DNA of 64,000 nucleotides, from contig CAVTOY010000008.1 of the NCBI GenBank assembly GCA_963736445.1, forward strand, positions 62,001 through 126,000. Reading direction: 5' to 3'. Below are positions 44,619 to 53,520 of this stretch, piece after piece (within the stretch, counting starts at the first letter, position 1; every line of letters begins with the position of its first letter). This stretch comes from Thiosocius sp963736445. Lineage in GTDB: Bacteria > Pseudomonadota > Gammaproteobacteria > Chromatiales > Chromatiaceae. The position numbers and the translations under genes were made by a program. The notes below the pieces were generated by a model. That model was not told the origin of the DNA. It worked only from the letters and a program-made list of their open reading frames with translations, and did not search any database.

Positions 44619-44784
44619 CGACCGCCACGAATATCGAAGCGACCAACAATCACTCCGCGCGCGAACCCAACTGCCTGATCCCCGTGGGGATTCCGAATCC
44701 ACTCCTTCATAATCGTCTGAAATCTTTCGCAAAACCCAGGACAACCCCTTGAGCCACCGCCCCAGGAAAAGGTTCGGCCAGAAT
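44619..44784 (+). repeat. dispersed repeat copy (R9)
   Basis: Left and centre are well preserved: CGACCGCCACGAATATCGAA, GATCCCCGTGGGGATTCC, CTCCTTCATAATCGTCTGAA, CTTGAGCCACCGCCCCAGGA, GGTTCGGCCAGAA. The right third is missing, so the copy ends about 70 bases before the exported hydrolase. Confidence 0.86.
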
Positions 44785-44852
44785 TCTCTGCACGAGATCT
44801 TACGTCTTCAAGTCTGCTCTGGCGGCCTTTTGGCTCGCTGCTGAGCGAAAAA

Positions 44853-45713
44853 ATGCGCAGAGCCAGCTTTGTACTCATCAGCACACTTCTGCTGTCGGCG
44901 GGAGTGGTCTTCGGTACCGGCGAGTTGCTAAGCCGTCCGGCGAGCCGTGTGATAGGCGAAGCACCGGCGGAACTCCGCGCGATCTCTGTTCGGCTTCCGA
45001 CATCACCGACCGGATCAGTTGCCGGCTGGTTCGCTCGGGGAGCCGGCCCTGGCGCAATTCTGTTGCTGCATGGAGTGCGTGCCGACCGCACTCATATGCT
45101 GGGTCGGGCGCGGTTCCTGCAAGCCGAAGGCTATTCTGTACTACTGATCGACCTTCCAGCTCATGGTGAGAGTACTGGTGAACGCATCACCTTCGGCGCT
45201 AATGAAGCAGTGGGGGTCGCGGCCGCACTGCGCTACTTGCGGGCCGCACTCCCCGGCGAACGAATTGGGGTCGTCGGGGTCTCCCTGGGCGCGGCCTCCC
45301 TCGTCCTTTCTCGTCCGTCTCCGGCGCCGAGCGCCGTCGTTCTGGAGTCTATGTACCCGACCATTACAGCGGCAGTGGAGAACAGGCTGGCTATGCGCCT
45401 CGGGCCAGTAGGCAGTCTCGTTGCACCGTTGCTCCTTTGGCAGCTACCCCTGCGTTCAGACTTCTCCGCGGAGCAGCTGCGCCCGCTCATGGCTTTGCCA
45501 GAACTCCAGGCGCCGCTTCTCGTAGCCTCGGGCACGGACGATCAACACACCACCTGGCCCGAGACGGAGCGCATATTCGCGGCAGCCCAGCAGCCAAAGG
45601 AACTGTGGGCCGTGGATGGCGCAGCTCACGTCGATCTGTATTCTTACGATCCGGCTGCCTACAGGGCGCGCATACTGAGATTTTTCTCGCAGCACTTGCG
45701 CAATGCGGGCTAG
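44853..45713 (+). CDS. exported alpha/beta hydrolase
   Basis: The 286-residue protein has an N-terminal hydrophobic signal or anchor (about residues 1-25) and an alpha/beta hydrolase domain: oxyanion loop LLLHGVRADRTHM, nucleophile elbow GVSLGA, acid in VASGTDDQHT, and His in DGAAHVDLY. It resembles the YqiK/BEM46-type serine hydrolases acting on small esters or peptides, but the substrate is unknown. It is preceded by repeat R9 and convergent with a small membrane protein gene. Confidence 0.84.
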   Translation: MRRASFVLISTLLLSAGVVFGTGELLSRPASRVIGEAPAELRAISVRLPTSPTGSVAGWFARGAGPGAILLLHGVRADRTHMLGRARFLQAEGYSVLLIDLPAHGESTGERITFGANEAVGVAAALRYLRAALPGERIGVVGVSLGAASLVLSRPSPAPSAVVLESMYPTITAAVENRLAMRLGPVGSLVAPLLLWQLPLRSDFSAEQLRPLMALPELQAPLLVASGTDDQHTTWPETERIFAAAQQPKELWAVDGAAHVDLYSYDPAAYRARILRFFSQHLRNAG

Positions 45714-45770
45714 CCGGAAGTCTGGGTGCTTTGATGTTCTTTCCTGGACCAGCTCGGCACCATTGGACTG

Positions 45771-45896
45771 TCAGGGCTTGCGGGAAGTGTTCTGGAACAG
45801 GCTCATCAGCTTATTCTGTGCATCCTTTGCCCACTGTGGTTGCGGTATGTTCCAGCCAATGAAGATACCAATCACCAGGACGATCAAGGTTTCCAT
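45771..45896 (-). CDS. small single-helix membrane protein, 41 aa
   Basis: An ATG at 45896 with GGAG 10 bases upstream starts METLIVLVIGIFIGWNIPQP followed by a short amphipathic tail with lysines. The frame opens further upstream (to 45965) without a better start. Single-helix proteins of this type are common and often join larger membrane complexes. The function is unknown. Confidence 0.55.
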   Translation of the reverse strand: METLIVLVIGIFIGWNIPQPQWAKDAQNKLMSLFQNTSRKP

Positions 45897-45956
45897 CGAT
45901 TTGCTTCTCCGATCTGTCGTTTCCGCGCTCAACATTACGCTAGGCGTCACAGAATA

Positions 45957-46264
45957 ATGAATCACACCATACGATGGATTCTCGTGATTCCTGTCGCTTA
46001 TCTCGGGTATTACCTGGCAATGATTAGCGGTTTGGGGGCTTTGGCGCTGGCAGAAGCATTTTGCCCCCTTGACGAAGTCATCTCCGGTATGTGTACGGCT
46101 GGATACATGGGGTTAATCGAAAAGCGGCTGTAGCGATTTCATTCTTTGCGGTCGGCAGTGTGGCTGCCATTTTCCTAGGGGTCGCCCTCGAAGAGTGGGT
46201 GATTCTGGGATTCGCGTTGGCGTGCGGTGGTGTAACGACGTGGGCTGTCTATGCATACCGATGA
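45957..46264 (+). pseudogene. small membrane protein interrupted by a homopolymer frameshift
   Basis: From the ATG at 45957 a hydrophobic protein is read (MNHTIRWILVIPVAYLGYYL onward) until a TAG at 46131-46133. In another frame directly behind it the protein continues with two more membrane helices (AAVAISFFAVGSVAAIFLGV, then WVILGFALACGGVTTWAVYAYR). Adding one A to the AAAA run at 46120-46123 joins both into one protein of about 102 residues with three helices. It could be a true mutation or an assembly error. No family was recognised. Confidence 0.6.
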
Positions 46265-46355
46265 CGTATCGATCTTGCGCGCTTACCAAGCCGCGTAGGC
46301 GCAACACGCTGTGCTGTTGCATCCGTGCTCCCCGCTTTTCGAATCCGCTCCCGGC

Positions 46356-47168
46356 TCAGTCGTCGTGAAAGAGGCCGTAGTGGTAAGCGCCCTCAATGAC
46401 CCCGCTGGTGTAGAAACCACTCAAGCCCTTGAAGCCGCCTGTCGCGAAATAGACTCTTAGCCCCGGATTCTCATCTGTTGCCTGTTTGACGTTATCGACG
46501 AGTTGTTCATCCGCGTTGCGCACGAGAACGCCGGAGAATCCGGCCGTGAGCGGGAAAATGTCGTTGCCGCTGTCGCCACAGAAAACGACATCCGTCTTGC
46601 TCACGCCATGCTCGTCGGCGACATACTCGAGCGCCGTTTGTTTGGTGGCGCTGTGCGGAAGAAAGTCGAGCAGGCCCTGGCCGGACTGGGAGTCAAAGCT
46701 GTAGATGATGACCTCGTCGAATTTACCCTTGACCAGCTCGTCGACCATCTGCAGAACGGCCTCGTTCCTCGCGTGGTCAACGTAGTAGCTTTGTTTAAAG
46801 GCGCTGCAATGCTCGCTCTCTTGCTCCGAGATTCCTTCCACCGAGCGGATGGCAGCGCGAACCGCTTGGGCGTCCCATCTCGGACTGGTCTGCCTGATAT
46901 GCGCTTCCCAACCGCCGTGGGTCGCCCAAGCTCCTTGCTCGTACTTTCGAATCGAGGTGCCGACATCACCGATGAGCATATGCGGATAGCGAATGCCGTA
47001 TTCCTTGATTGCGCTTTCGGCAAGGTCGAGATTTCTCCCGGTCACGTAGACGACGAATACCCCGTGCCTTTCCGTCAGCTCATTGAAGAGGTCGATGGCG
47101 CCGGGGTCCGGCGGCCAGCTGCCGTTCGGCAGTAGTGTTCGATCCAGATCGGTTGCAAGGATTCTCAA
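46356..47168 (-). CDS. HAD-IIB sugar-phosphate phosphatase
   Basis: The 270-residue protein has HAD motif I DLDRTLLPNG (D8xD10), motif II in VYVTGRNLDLA, and motif III/IV in FCGDSGNDIFPL, with a C2B cap resembling the sucrose-6-phosphate and mannosyl-3-phosphoglycerate phosphatases. It probably dephosphorylates a phosphorylated disaccharide or glucoside. It follows the GH13_18 phosphorylase gene by 30 bp on the same strand, so the two likely serve one compatible-solute or storage-sugar pathway. The exact substrate is not decidable from sequence. Confidence 0.83.
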   Translation of the reverse strand: MRILATDLDRTLLPNGSWPPDPGAIDLFNELTERHGVFVVYVTGRNLDLAESAIKEYGIRYPHMLIGDVGTSIRKYEQGAWATHGGWEAHIRQTSPRWDAQAVRAAIRSVEGISEQESEHCSAFKQSYYVDHARNEAVLQMVDELVKGKFDEVIIYSFDSQSGQGLLDFLPHSATKQTALEYVADEHGVSKTDVVFCGDSGNDIFPLTAGFSGVLVRNADEQLVDNVKQATDENPGLRVYFATGGFKGLSGFYTSGVIEGAYHYGLFHDD

Positions 47169-47198
47169 GCGGGTGCTCCCAGGGCGGATAGGTTCAGG

Positions 47199-48953
47199 CT
47201 AGAAGGACATCCGCGCCTCTTCAGCGGCTCCGTTGCCGTGGGAGACCGTGAAGCTGTGGCTGCGCAGGTCGGCCTTCAATGTCGCGGTCGCTTCCGGGTG
47301 CCGCCAGGTGATGTGCAGCACGTGGGGATCGGTCTCGATGACACGCATCTCTCCGGCGAACGCCGGTGAGGTGTTGCGCAAGCGGATCAGCGCGAGTTGG
47401 TCCTGCACGATAGGGAGTGCAAGCCGCTCTTCGATCGCCTCCATCGCGAGATTGGTACGGTTGATCTCTTTGTGTCCCGCGGTGCCACCATTGTCTGCCG
47501 CTTCGTAGTCGTTGCTGCCGGCAAACAGGTCCAGGTACCAGACTTGCGGGATACCCGGCATGAACATCTGGATGGCGCGGGCCAGGCGGAGCTTCCGTTC
47601 GTCCTCTCCCAGGGCGCTGAAGTAGGTCGCATTGACCTGGTAATAGGCGATCTTTTTGCCGTCAGCACCGAACAGGTTCTTCACCCTGCCGCCTCTGCTG
47701 ACGATTCTCTCCATCGTGGCCTCGATTTCCTCATCCTTGAGCAGGCCCTGCCTGTAGACGGTGCCGTTGACGTGTTTGCCCCCTAGATCGAGTACCGGCA
47801 GGCCGTCGTGGCATCCGAGCATATTGATGGTCTGCAGACCTTGAGCCTGGATATCCTCCATCCACCGCAGCAAGGCCTGGTTTGTCCCCCGATCCAGGGC
47901 GTCGATGACGAGGCCGGGAAAGAAGAAGTCATAGATGGGGAATCCCTTGTGTGCGATCTCCTCGTGAATGCCACTCCCGTACTCGGCATGGATCTCAGGA
48001 AAGATGATCAGATCATATTTCTGCGCGATCTCGCGCAGGAGTTCCAGGTACTCCCAGGTGCCGGGGACATTGAAGAAATTTGGCTGCCCGGGTTGTTTAT
48101 GCAGGTAGGCGAAGGCGTCGAGGCGAATGATCTTGGCGCCATATTCGCTTAGCTTACGCAGGGTCTCGTCGTAAAACTCCCAGACCAGTTCGGAGCGCGC
48201 ATTCAGGTCCATCTGGCCCAGATAATCGCGCTTGTGACACACGACCGCGAGCACGTCGTCCTTGTGATGCGACAGCTCACCCAGATCCATCTCCTCCAGG
48301 CAGGCGTTCTCTGCAATGGCCTGATTGATGGTATCCGCGATGGTCGTGGCGTGATCCGGGTGAAGCCCTGCGATATGGGCAAAGTCGTGCGGCCCGATAT
48401 CGTCGAAATCCACTTTCTGGTAGAAGGTGTTCCAGTAGACCCTGCGGCTCCCGTCCGGAAAACACACTCTGAGAATCGGTAGGTCGGGCTTTCTCATGAA
48501 CAGCTTTTTCAGGTGTTCGGGATGCGGCACGATCTTGCCATCCGGCGCCATGCTGCCCTCGTGGTCCCAAAACAGGTTCCAGTCGATGAAGAAATCGCGG
48601 TAGCGCGATTCCTCACCTTGTCGTAACAGATCCTGGAACTGGGGCGAACGCACCGACAGGTGATTGAGCACCATGTCGAGCTTCAGAATAACGCCCAGCT
48701 CGTTCAGCTGAGCTAGATCCTGGGGGCTCACAAGCGCTTCATTGATCTCGTAGTCGATAATCGAAAAGCCGCGATCCAGATCACTATTGAAAAAGGTGGG
48801 AAGAATGTAGAAAAGCGAGAAGGCACCTTCAAGCTCGGGCCTTTTGAGCAATGCCACCGCGTCAGCAAGGCGCTCGCCAATGCTATCCGGATAGGCATTC
48901 AACATAACCCCGCGGGGCAGGGCCTGCATGCTGGGGTCGAGTCTGTCATTCAT
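47199..48953 (-). CDS. GH13_18 glycoside phosphorylase (sucrose phosphorylase family)
   Basis: The 584-residue TIM-barrel enzyme has the nucleophile in KIIRLDAFAYLHK, the acid/base Glu in IIFPEIHAEYG, and the third acidic residue in NMLGCHDGLPVLDL. GH13_18 enzymes phosphorolyse sucrose, sucrose-6-phosphate, glucosylglycerol or glucosylglycerate to glucose-1-phosphate. The pairing with a HAD phosphatase suggests a solute-recycling route, but specificity is open. The start at 48953 replaces a longer frame to 49052 whose first 33 codons are not family-like. Confidence 0.88.
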   Translation of the reverse strand: MNDRLDPSMQALPRGVMLNAYPDSIGERLADAVALLKRPELEGAFSLFYILPTFFNSDLDRGFSIIDYEINEALVSPQDLAQLNELGVILKLDMVLNHLSVRSPQFQDLLRQGEESRYRDFFIDWNLFWDHEGSMAPDGKIVPHPEHLKKLFMRKPDLPILRVCFPDGSRRVYWNTFYQKVDFDDIGPHDFAHIAGLHPDHATTIADTINQAIAENACLEEMDLGELSHHKDDVLAVVCHKRDYLGQMDLNARSELVWEFYDETLRKLSEYGAKIIRLDAFAYLHKQPGQPNFFNVPGTWEYLELLREIAQKYDLIIFPEIHAEYGSGIHEEIAHKGFPIYDFFFPGLVIDALDRGTNQALLRWMEDIQAQGLQTINMLGCHDGLPVLDLGGKHVNGTVYRQGLLKDEEIEATMERIVSRGGRVKNLFGADGKKIAYYQVNATYFSALGEDERKLRLARAIQMFMPGIPQVWYLDLFAGSNDYEAADNGGTAGHKEINRTNLAMEAIEERLALPIVQDQLALIRLRNTSPAFAGEMRVIETDPHVLHITWRHPEATATLKADLRSHSFTVSHGNGAAEEARMSF

Positions 48954-49250
48954 TGCTTGTTCCAGATTCTCAAAGGTGGCCTCACCGTGATGCCTGCTCG
49001 TGGAGACACCGTTCGAGCGGCCGGCTCGCGGCGCCGTTGCGGATGTACGCACTGCCTTCGATGGCGTGCCGGCCGCTACCGGAAACGTATCGGGCGGAAC
49101 GGGGCCTGTGCAAAAGTTCGGTAATTATGGAGAGGCGAATCCGGGTGTCAACCTGGGACAGGGCCGGCAAGCCGCGGGGCCCAGCGCGTCCTGGGTTCGA
49201 AATAGAAAAACTGAAACATAAGTGAAACATGTTGGTAGGAATTTGAGGCC

Positions 49251-49266
49251 AGCCTGGAAATCTCAC
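49251..49266 (+). repeat. 16-base motif shared with the hairpin at 63540
   Basis: The sequence AGCCTGGAAATCTCAC occurs here and again at 63542-63557, each just past the stop codon of a gene. Here the second arm of the hairpin is absent. It may be a terminal scar of a small mobile element. Confidence 0.4.
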
Positions 49267-49269
49267 TAG

Positions 49270-50934
49270 CTACAGCCGTGTACCTAACCAGGAATCCAGC
49301 CATGCCAGGCGCTGGCCGTCGGCGGCCGGCACGCGCTCGGCCTTTCGCCGCATCGCCAGCGCCTGCGTCTTGTAACGCGCCCTGTTGAGCCCGGAAGCCG
49401 CGCGCGCGAGCAGGGCATAGTCGCGGGCCATCAGTCCGTAGGCGTAGCCATCGTCCGGGTCCGGCTCTATCGCACGTTTCAGCGACGCGATGGAGTCCTG
49501 ATATTCGCCCAGGCGGTAGAGCAGAAACCCCTCGACCTTGTGACCAAAGGGATCGCCCGGACGCAACGCGATGAAGCGTTCGATATCCCTCATGGCGGTA
49601 CTGTATTGGAAGAAGGCGTTGACGTTATGCAGTGCGGAGTATTTCCACGGCTCGGCGCTGTCGGGCGCCAGACGTTTGGCCTGCTCGATCGGTGGGCGCA
49701 CGATAGCTGGCCGCTGATCGGTGTTCACGCTCAGGCGCAAGAGTTCCAGCGTGGCTGCGGTATCGGTGGGATCGCGAGCGATTGCGCTGTGCAGCCCGGC
49801 CATTCGCGCGGCGATTGCAGCATCGTCTGTGCAGCGATAGAGATCCTCATGGTTGAGCGGTAGATCCTTGGCCGTAGACTGCCAGGCCTCTCGCATCAGT
49901 CCCACATAGGGATAGGGGCCCTGGGCTATCTGCCATTTCGGGTTTTCGGCCATCACCACCAGGCGGCGTTGCCAGACGATGTCGAATTTCCAGCCATCAT
50001 CCGTGTTGCAGAACAGGAACGGGGAGTTCTCCCATCCGTCTATGGCCCCGAACCAGATGACGGCGTAGTCGCCATCCCGCAGCACCTGGTAATCGGCGTC
50101 GCGCCAGTGGTCCAGCCACCTGGTTGTGCGGGGGTCGGGCTTGTCCGCAGGGCCCATCGCCAGGCGCGTCATCTCCGTATAGGGGTCAATATCGATGTCG
50201 GCCCCGTCACCGGCCCACTTGTCGAGCATGGTCTCCCAGGCCTCTTCGGGGCTGCGCGCCCCGCGGCCGGCCGGTTTGGCGGCACTCTGCAGTGAATCGG
50301 TCCTATAGCGAGGGAGATCGCGCGCGGCGCCGGCACCTCCGGCCAGCAGCGCTGCATCGGACTGGGCGATGAGCTCGGGCGCATAGTCAGCCTGGTCTTT
50401 GAGCTCTGCCCGCTCTTCGAGCATCTCCATCAGGGCGATCAGTCCGGTGCCGATATCACCGGCGCGGTAATAGGGCCCGAGCTGCAGGTCCCCCACATAG
50501 CCACTGAAGGCGTCTGTGAAGATGTCCTCGAGCGCATAGCCCACCTCCAGCTTAACCTGCTTGGTTTCGTCGACAAGGAGCAGTAACAGCCCGCGTCCCT
50601 TATGCTTTGCGCCAATGCGCCACTGGTTGACCAGGTCGACTGCCAGGGTCTCTAGGCGCTGGCTGGCGGGCAGCGCAGGTACGCTGACGATCAGCGCCTC
50701 GATCTGAAAGCGCGACATCAGGCGCGCGAGGTAGCGGTGCGCGCCCTCCTCGTAGTGGCGTAAGGCGCCCGCGTAATCGAACAGGTATCGATTCGCCTGC
50801 GGCCTTGTCTCCGGGTCGAAGGCCGCCAGATCGTCCGGCAGCCCGTCTCCCTCGTGTGCGATGAGTGACCACACCACAGCCCCGCCGATGGCAGCGACGA
50901 CAAACAGGATCAATACGACAAGGCGCTTGTGCAT
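49270..50934 (-). CDS. TPM-domain protein with C-terminal TPR repeats
   Basis: The 554-residue protein has one N-terminal membrane helix (KRLVVLILFVVAAIGGAVVW) and a TPM (YgcG/DUF477) domain at about residues 45-180, with FDYAGALRHYEE, then GRGLLLLLVDETKQVKLEVG and YALEDIFTDA. A central region of unknown fold and TPR-like helices follow at about 450-540. TPM domains occur next to LemA proteins, as here. The predicted location is the outer face of the inner membrane. It is the third gene of the DUF2089-lemA-TPM operon, so polar effects of the lemA insertion may lower its expression. Confidence 0.8.
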   Translation of the reverse strand: MHKRLVVLILFVVAAIGGAVVWSLIAHEGDGLPDDLAAFDPETRPQANRYLFDYAGALRHYEEGAHRYLARLMSRFQIEALIVSVPALPASQRLETLAVDLVNQWRIGAKHKGRGLLLLLVDETKQVKLEVGYALEDIFTDAFSGYVGDLQLGPYYRAGDIGTGLIALMEMLEERAELKDQADYAPELIAQSDAALLAGGAGAARDLPRYRTDSLQSAAKPAGRGARSPEEAWETMLDKWAGDGADIDIDPYTEMTRLAMGPADKPDPRTTRWLDHWRDADYQVLRDGDYAVIWFGAIDGWENSPFLFCNTDDGWKFDIVWQRRLVVMAENPKWQIAQGPYPYVGLMREAWQSTAKDLPLNHEDLYRCTDDAAIAARMAGLHSAIARDPTDTAATLELLRLSVNTDQRPAIVRPPIEQAKRLAPDSAEPWKYSALHNVNAFFQYSTAMRDIERFIALRPGDPFGHKVEGFLLYRLGEYQDSIASLKRAIEPDPDDGYAYGLMARDYALLARAASGLNRARYKTQALAMRRKAERVPAADGQRLAWLDSWLGTRL

Positions 50935-50958
50935 GTCTCAGGTCTTCGTGGATTGCGC

Positions 50959-52177
50959 TCAGCTATCGTTGCGCCGACTAAACGGATCCTCGAGCCCTTT
51001 GAGCGCCTGCGTCTCGGCCTCGAAATACGGTTTGGCCTCGAAGCCCAATAACGCGGCGACGATGTTGCCGGGGAAGGTCTGCAGCCGGGTGTTGTAGCGA
51101 CGCGAGAACTCATTGAAGTTGCGCCGCTCCATGGCCACGCGGTTCTCCGTACCTTCGATCTGATCCTGGAGCGACAGGAAATTGCGACTGGCCTTCAGAG
51201 ACGGATAGTTCTCGACGATCGCGAACAGGCGCGCCATCGCGGACGCTACCTCGCCTTGCGAGGTCTCTATGGCCTTGAGCTGCTCTAGCCTGCATGTTGC
51301 ACCAGTCGGTCGTGGACGGGCGCGAATGAATCGGCAGAGATGAGGCGAAAGTCATATTCGCAGCGCTTTCTCGAAGGAACAGTTTGTCCCCCGTCCCCGA
51401 TCTATCCAGGCCCTCGCTTGTCCAGGCACGCTTGTACTTGGTCTTCACTCAAGTGGTAGCTATGGCTACCACTTTCGCTCCAGCCCGGCGTCCAAACGCA
51501 CCTGGCCGGCGCGATCATCCCGGATACTGGTGCAACATGCAGGCTAGCGACTGCGGGATACCGCCGATTGCGCCACTCACCTGCAACGCATTGGCCCGCG
51601 CCTGGGTGAGCTCGGTCAAGGTCTCGCGCTCATGGTCTGTATAAGTCTGTACCGCATCGACCAGCAAGGGCACCAGATCCAGGCGCCGTTGATAGACGTT
51701 CTCGACCTGGGCCCAGCCCGCATTCACTTGCTCGCGCGCGCCGATCAGACCGTTGTATAAGAACACTAGCAGCGCTGCCAGCACGGCGAGTACGCCAATG
51801 CTTACGATGCCGAAGGACAAGGGAAGAGAACGGTTCATTGTAATGCTCCTCTCCTCGGAGAGATCCGAGAGATCGATGAGTCGGCCATCCGGCAACGCCG
51901 GGGCAGGGGATTCGGTGGTCGGTAACGGCGCGACGCCGCCGCTGTCGACATCACCCAGTAGATAGTGCGTCGCCGCGCCCAGCAGGAAGAACACTGCAAG
52001 GCTGCCGATCAGTAGCCACAGGCGCCGGCGCCCGCGTGGTGCGGCCGCCGCGCGCAGCGGCGCCTCCCGGTCTGTATGGCCTGCGAGCGAGTCGCGCAGG
52101 CGCTCGGCCTCCTCGGCCGTCAGCTTGCCCGCGGCGAGCATGCGCTCGACGCGGTGGTCATCGTTTGGCTCGTTCAT
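50959..52177 (-). pseudogene. lemA: LemA-family gene interrupted by a MITE-like insertion
   Basis: The N-terminal part (52177 to 51548) encodes an N-terminal SHOCT-like peptide, two membrane helices and the first half of LemA (GAREQVNAGWAQVENVYQRR, then LDLVPLLVDAV). It ends prematurely inside the insertion. The C-terminal half (51285 to 50959) carries ARLFAIVENYPSLKASRNFL and RTFPGNIVAALLGF-like LemA signatures. Removing the insertion and one CTAG copy restores one continuous frame (PQSLEQLKAIETSQ), giving a complete protein. LemA is a membrane protein of poorly known function. An unusual feature is the extra N-terminal region with a second membrane helix. Confidence 0.85.
51289..51543. mobile_element. 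255-bp MITE-like insertion with 18-bp inverted repeats
   Basis: Perfect 18-base terminal inverted repeats (CCTGCATGTTGCACCAGT at 51289-51306 and its complement at 51526-51543) enclose a non-coding core. The palindromic 4-base sequence CTAG flanks both ends (51285-51288 and 51544-51547), as a target duplication of the YTAR type used by IS5-like elements. No transposase is encoded inside. Its insertion disrupts lemA. Confidence 0.88.
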
Positions 52178-52179
52178 GG

Positions 52180-52533
52180 TCACAGGTTCTCGATCATCCG
52201 CATTCCTTGTTTCGGCAGGATGCGCCCAGCCTCGATGTCATCCAGGATTCGACGCTTGCGTTCTTCGTCCCGGGCCTGCTCCTCCTTGAGCCGCGCGATC
52301 AGCTTGTCCAGCCGGCTGCGCACCGTGGGATACGAAACCTCCAGCAGCTCTGCCGTCTGCTTGAGGCTGCCGCTCGCCAGCACGAACAGCTCGACGAAGC
52401 GCTGTTCCCCGATTTCCAGGCGCGACAGGCGGGGCGTTGCGAATGTCCCCTCCAACCCCAGACCGCAGTCTTCGCAGGTGAGCTTGCTGATGCGCAGGGC
52501 ACCGGAACAGTACGGGCAGCGGTTATCCGGCAT
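52180..52533 (-). CDS. DUF2089-like protein with zinc ribbon and helix-turn-helix
   Basis: The protein starts with a zinc-ribbon (CPYCSGALRISKLTCEDCG) followed by a helix-turn-helix resembling sigma-70 region 4 (LKQTAELLEVSYPTVRSRLD). This layout fits the DUF2089 family, a putative regulator. The ATG at 52533 is chosen; a longer frame to 52578 has no ribosome site. It is the first gene of an operon with lemA (2-bp gap between stop and start) and the TPM gene. Confidence 0.82.
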   Translation of the reverse strand: MPDNRCPYCSGALRISKLTCEDCGLGLEGTFATPRLSRLEIGEQRFVELFVLASGSLKQTAELLEVSYPTVRSRLDKLIARLKEEQARDEERKRRILDDIEAGRILPKQGMRMIENL

Positions 52534-52906
52534 CGATACACCGTTCAAATCAATAAAGTTAAAATAATTATCGGTCAAAAATAAAAAAAATTAAGGGAAT
52601 GGCGGGAATAAGTGCGCAATATGTCGAATCCCCCTGATTTGGGAATGAGCATCCGGCGGGCCTTGGGCGCCATAAACCGGTTTCCCTGCCGCGGGCTGCC
52701 AGCGATTCACCGGCCGCGTCATGCGGCTGGGCTGCCGTTTCGATTTGTCCCGGCGTGGGGGAAGAAATCGGGCTTGGTAACAAGCCCATTCTTTCACCCC
52801 ACTGCCGCCGCCCTCACCCCGGCCCGACGCGGGAACACGTTCCCCATCATCAGTCAAAGGACCATAATGCGACCATGGCTTCGGTAGGACACAAGCGGTT
52901 CCTCAG
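52534..52906. promoter_or_regulatory. divergent intergenic region with an A/T-rich block
   Basis: About 370 bp separate the DUF2089 operon from the envelope operon. The left part is strongly A/T-rich (52555-52595), a likely promoter of the DUF2089 gene. The right part encodes nothing recognised; small frames there look like shadows. Confidence 0.4.
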
Positions 52907-53515
52907 ATGCAGACTCACGCCAAGCCGATGATCCGGATAGCGCGGCCGCCCAATGCCGTTCACCGCGGCATGCGCCAGGTTTTTTTGCCGGGCTTGCTGG
53001 CTTGTGGTCTCGTGTTGCTCGGCTTGGCCAGCGCTGCAGCGGGCACTGACGAGGGCGACCAAGACCCCAGCTTCACGCGTATCGACCGGGAAGTTCAGGC
53101 GATAAAACAGGAAATGCTGGATATCAATCGCGATCTGTCCCTACTGGAAGGAGAACTGCTGTATCCGCCAGAACACCGGTTGACCGTGTTTTTGTCGGTA
53201 GGCAGCGCGACGACAATGGACCTCGACGTCCTTAAAATTGACCTAAATGGGAAATCGCTGGTCCATCACGAGTACAGCGACGCCGAGATGGAAGCCCTGC
53301 GCAAAGGGGGGGTCCACAAGGCCTACATTGGCAGCATCGAGAAAGGCGAGCACGTCCTTCAGGCGCAACTGAGCGGCACGGGGCGAAGGGATCAGGTGTT
53401 CGATATCGTGGACAGCGCCACATTCACAAAGCGGCAAGGGACAAGATACGTCGAGCTTCTGGTGTCGGAGTCAACGCTGCGGGGCGTACCGCGTTTGACG
53501 ATTCAGAGTTGGTAG
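52907..53515 (+). CDS. exported coiled-coil protein of unknown function (envelope operon)
   Basis: The 202-residue protein has a signal peptide ending around ASAAAG, a coiled segment (FTRIDREVQAIKQEMLDINR) and a C-terminal beta-rich domain. No family was recognised. It is the first gene of the envelope operon, and the next gene begins at its end. The start at 52907 has a weak ribosome site; an internal ATG at 52970 would give a cleaner signal peptide. Its position suggests it is a periplasmic part of the machine. Confidence 0.65.
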   Translation: MQTHAKPMIRIARPPNAVHRGMRQVFLPGLLACGLVLLGLASAAAGTDEGDQDPSFTRIDREVQAIKQEMLDINRDLSLLEGELLYPPEHRLTVFLSVGSATTMDLDVLKIDLNGKSLVHHEYSDAEMEALRKGGVHKAYIGSIEKGEHVLQAQLSGTGRRDQVFDIVDSATFTKRQGTRYVELLVSESTLRGVPRLTIQSW

Positions 53516-53520
53516 CGAGC

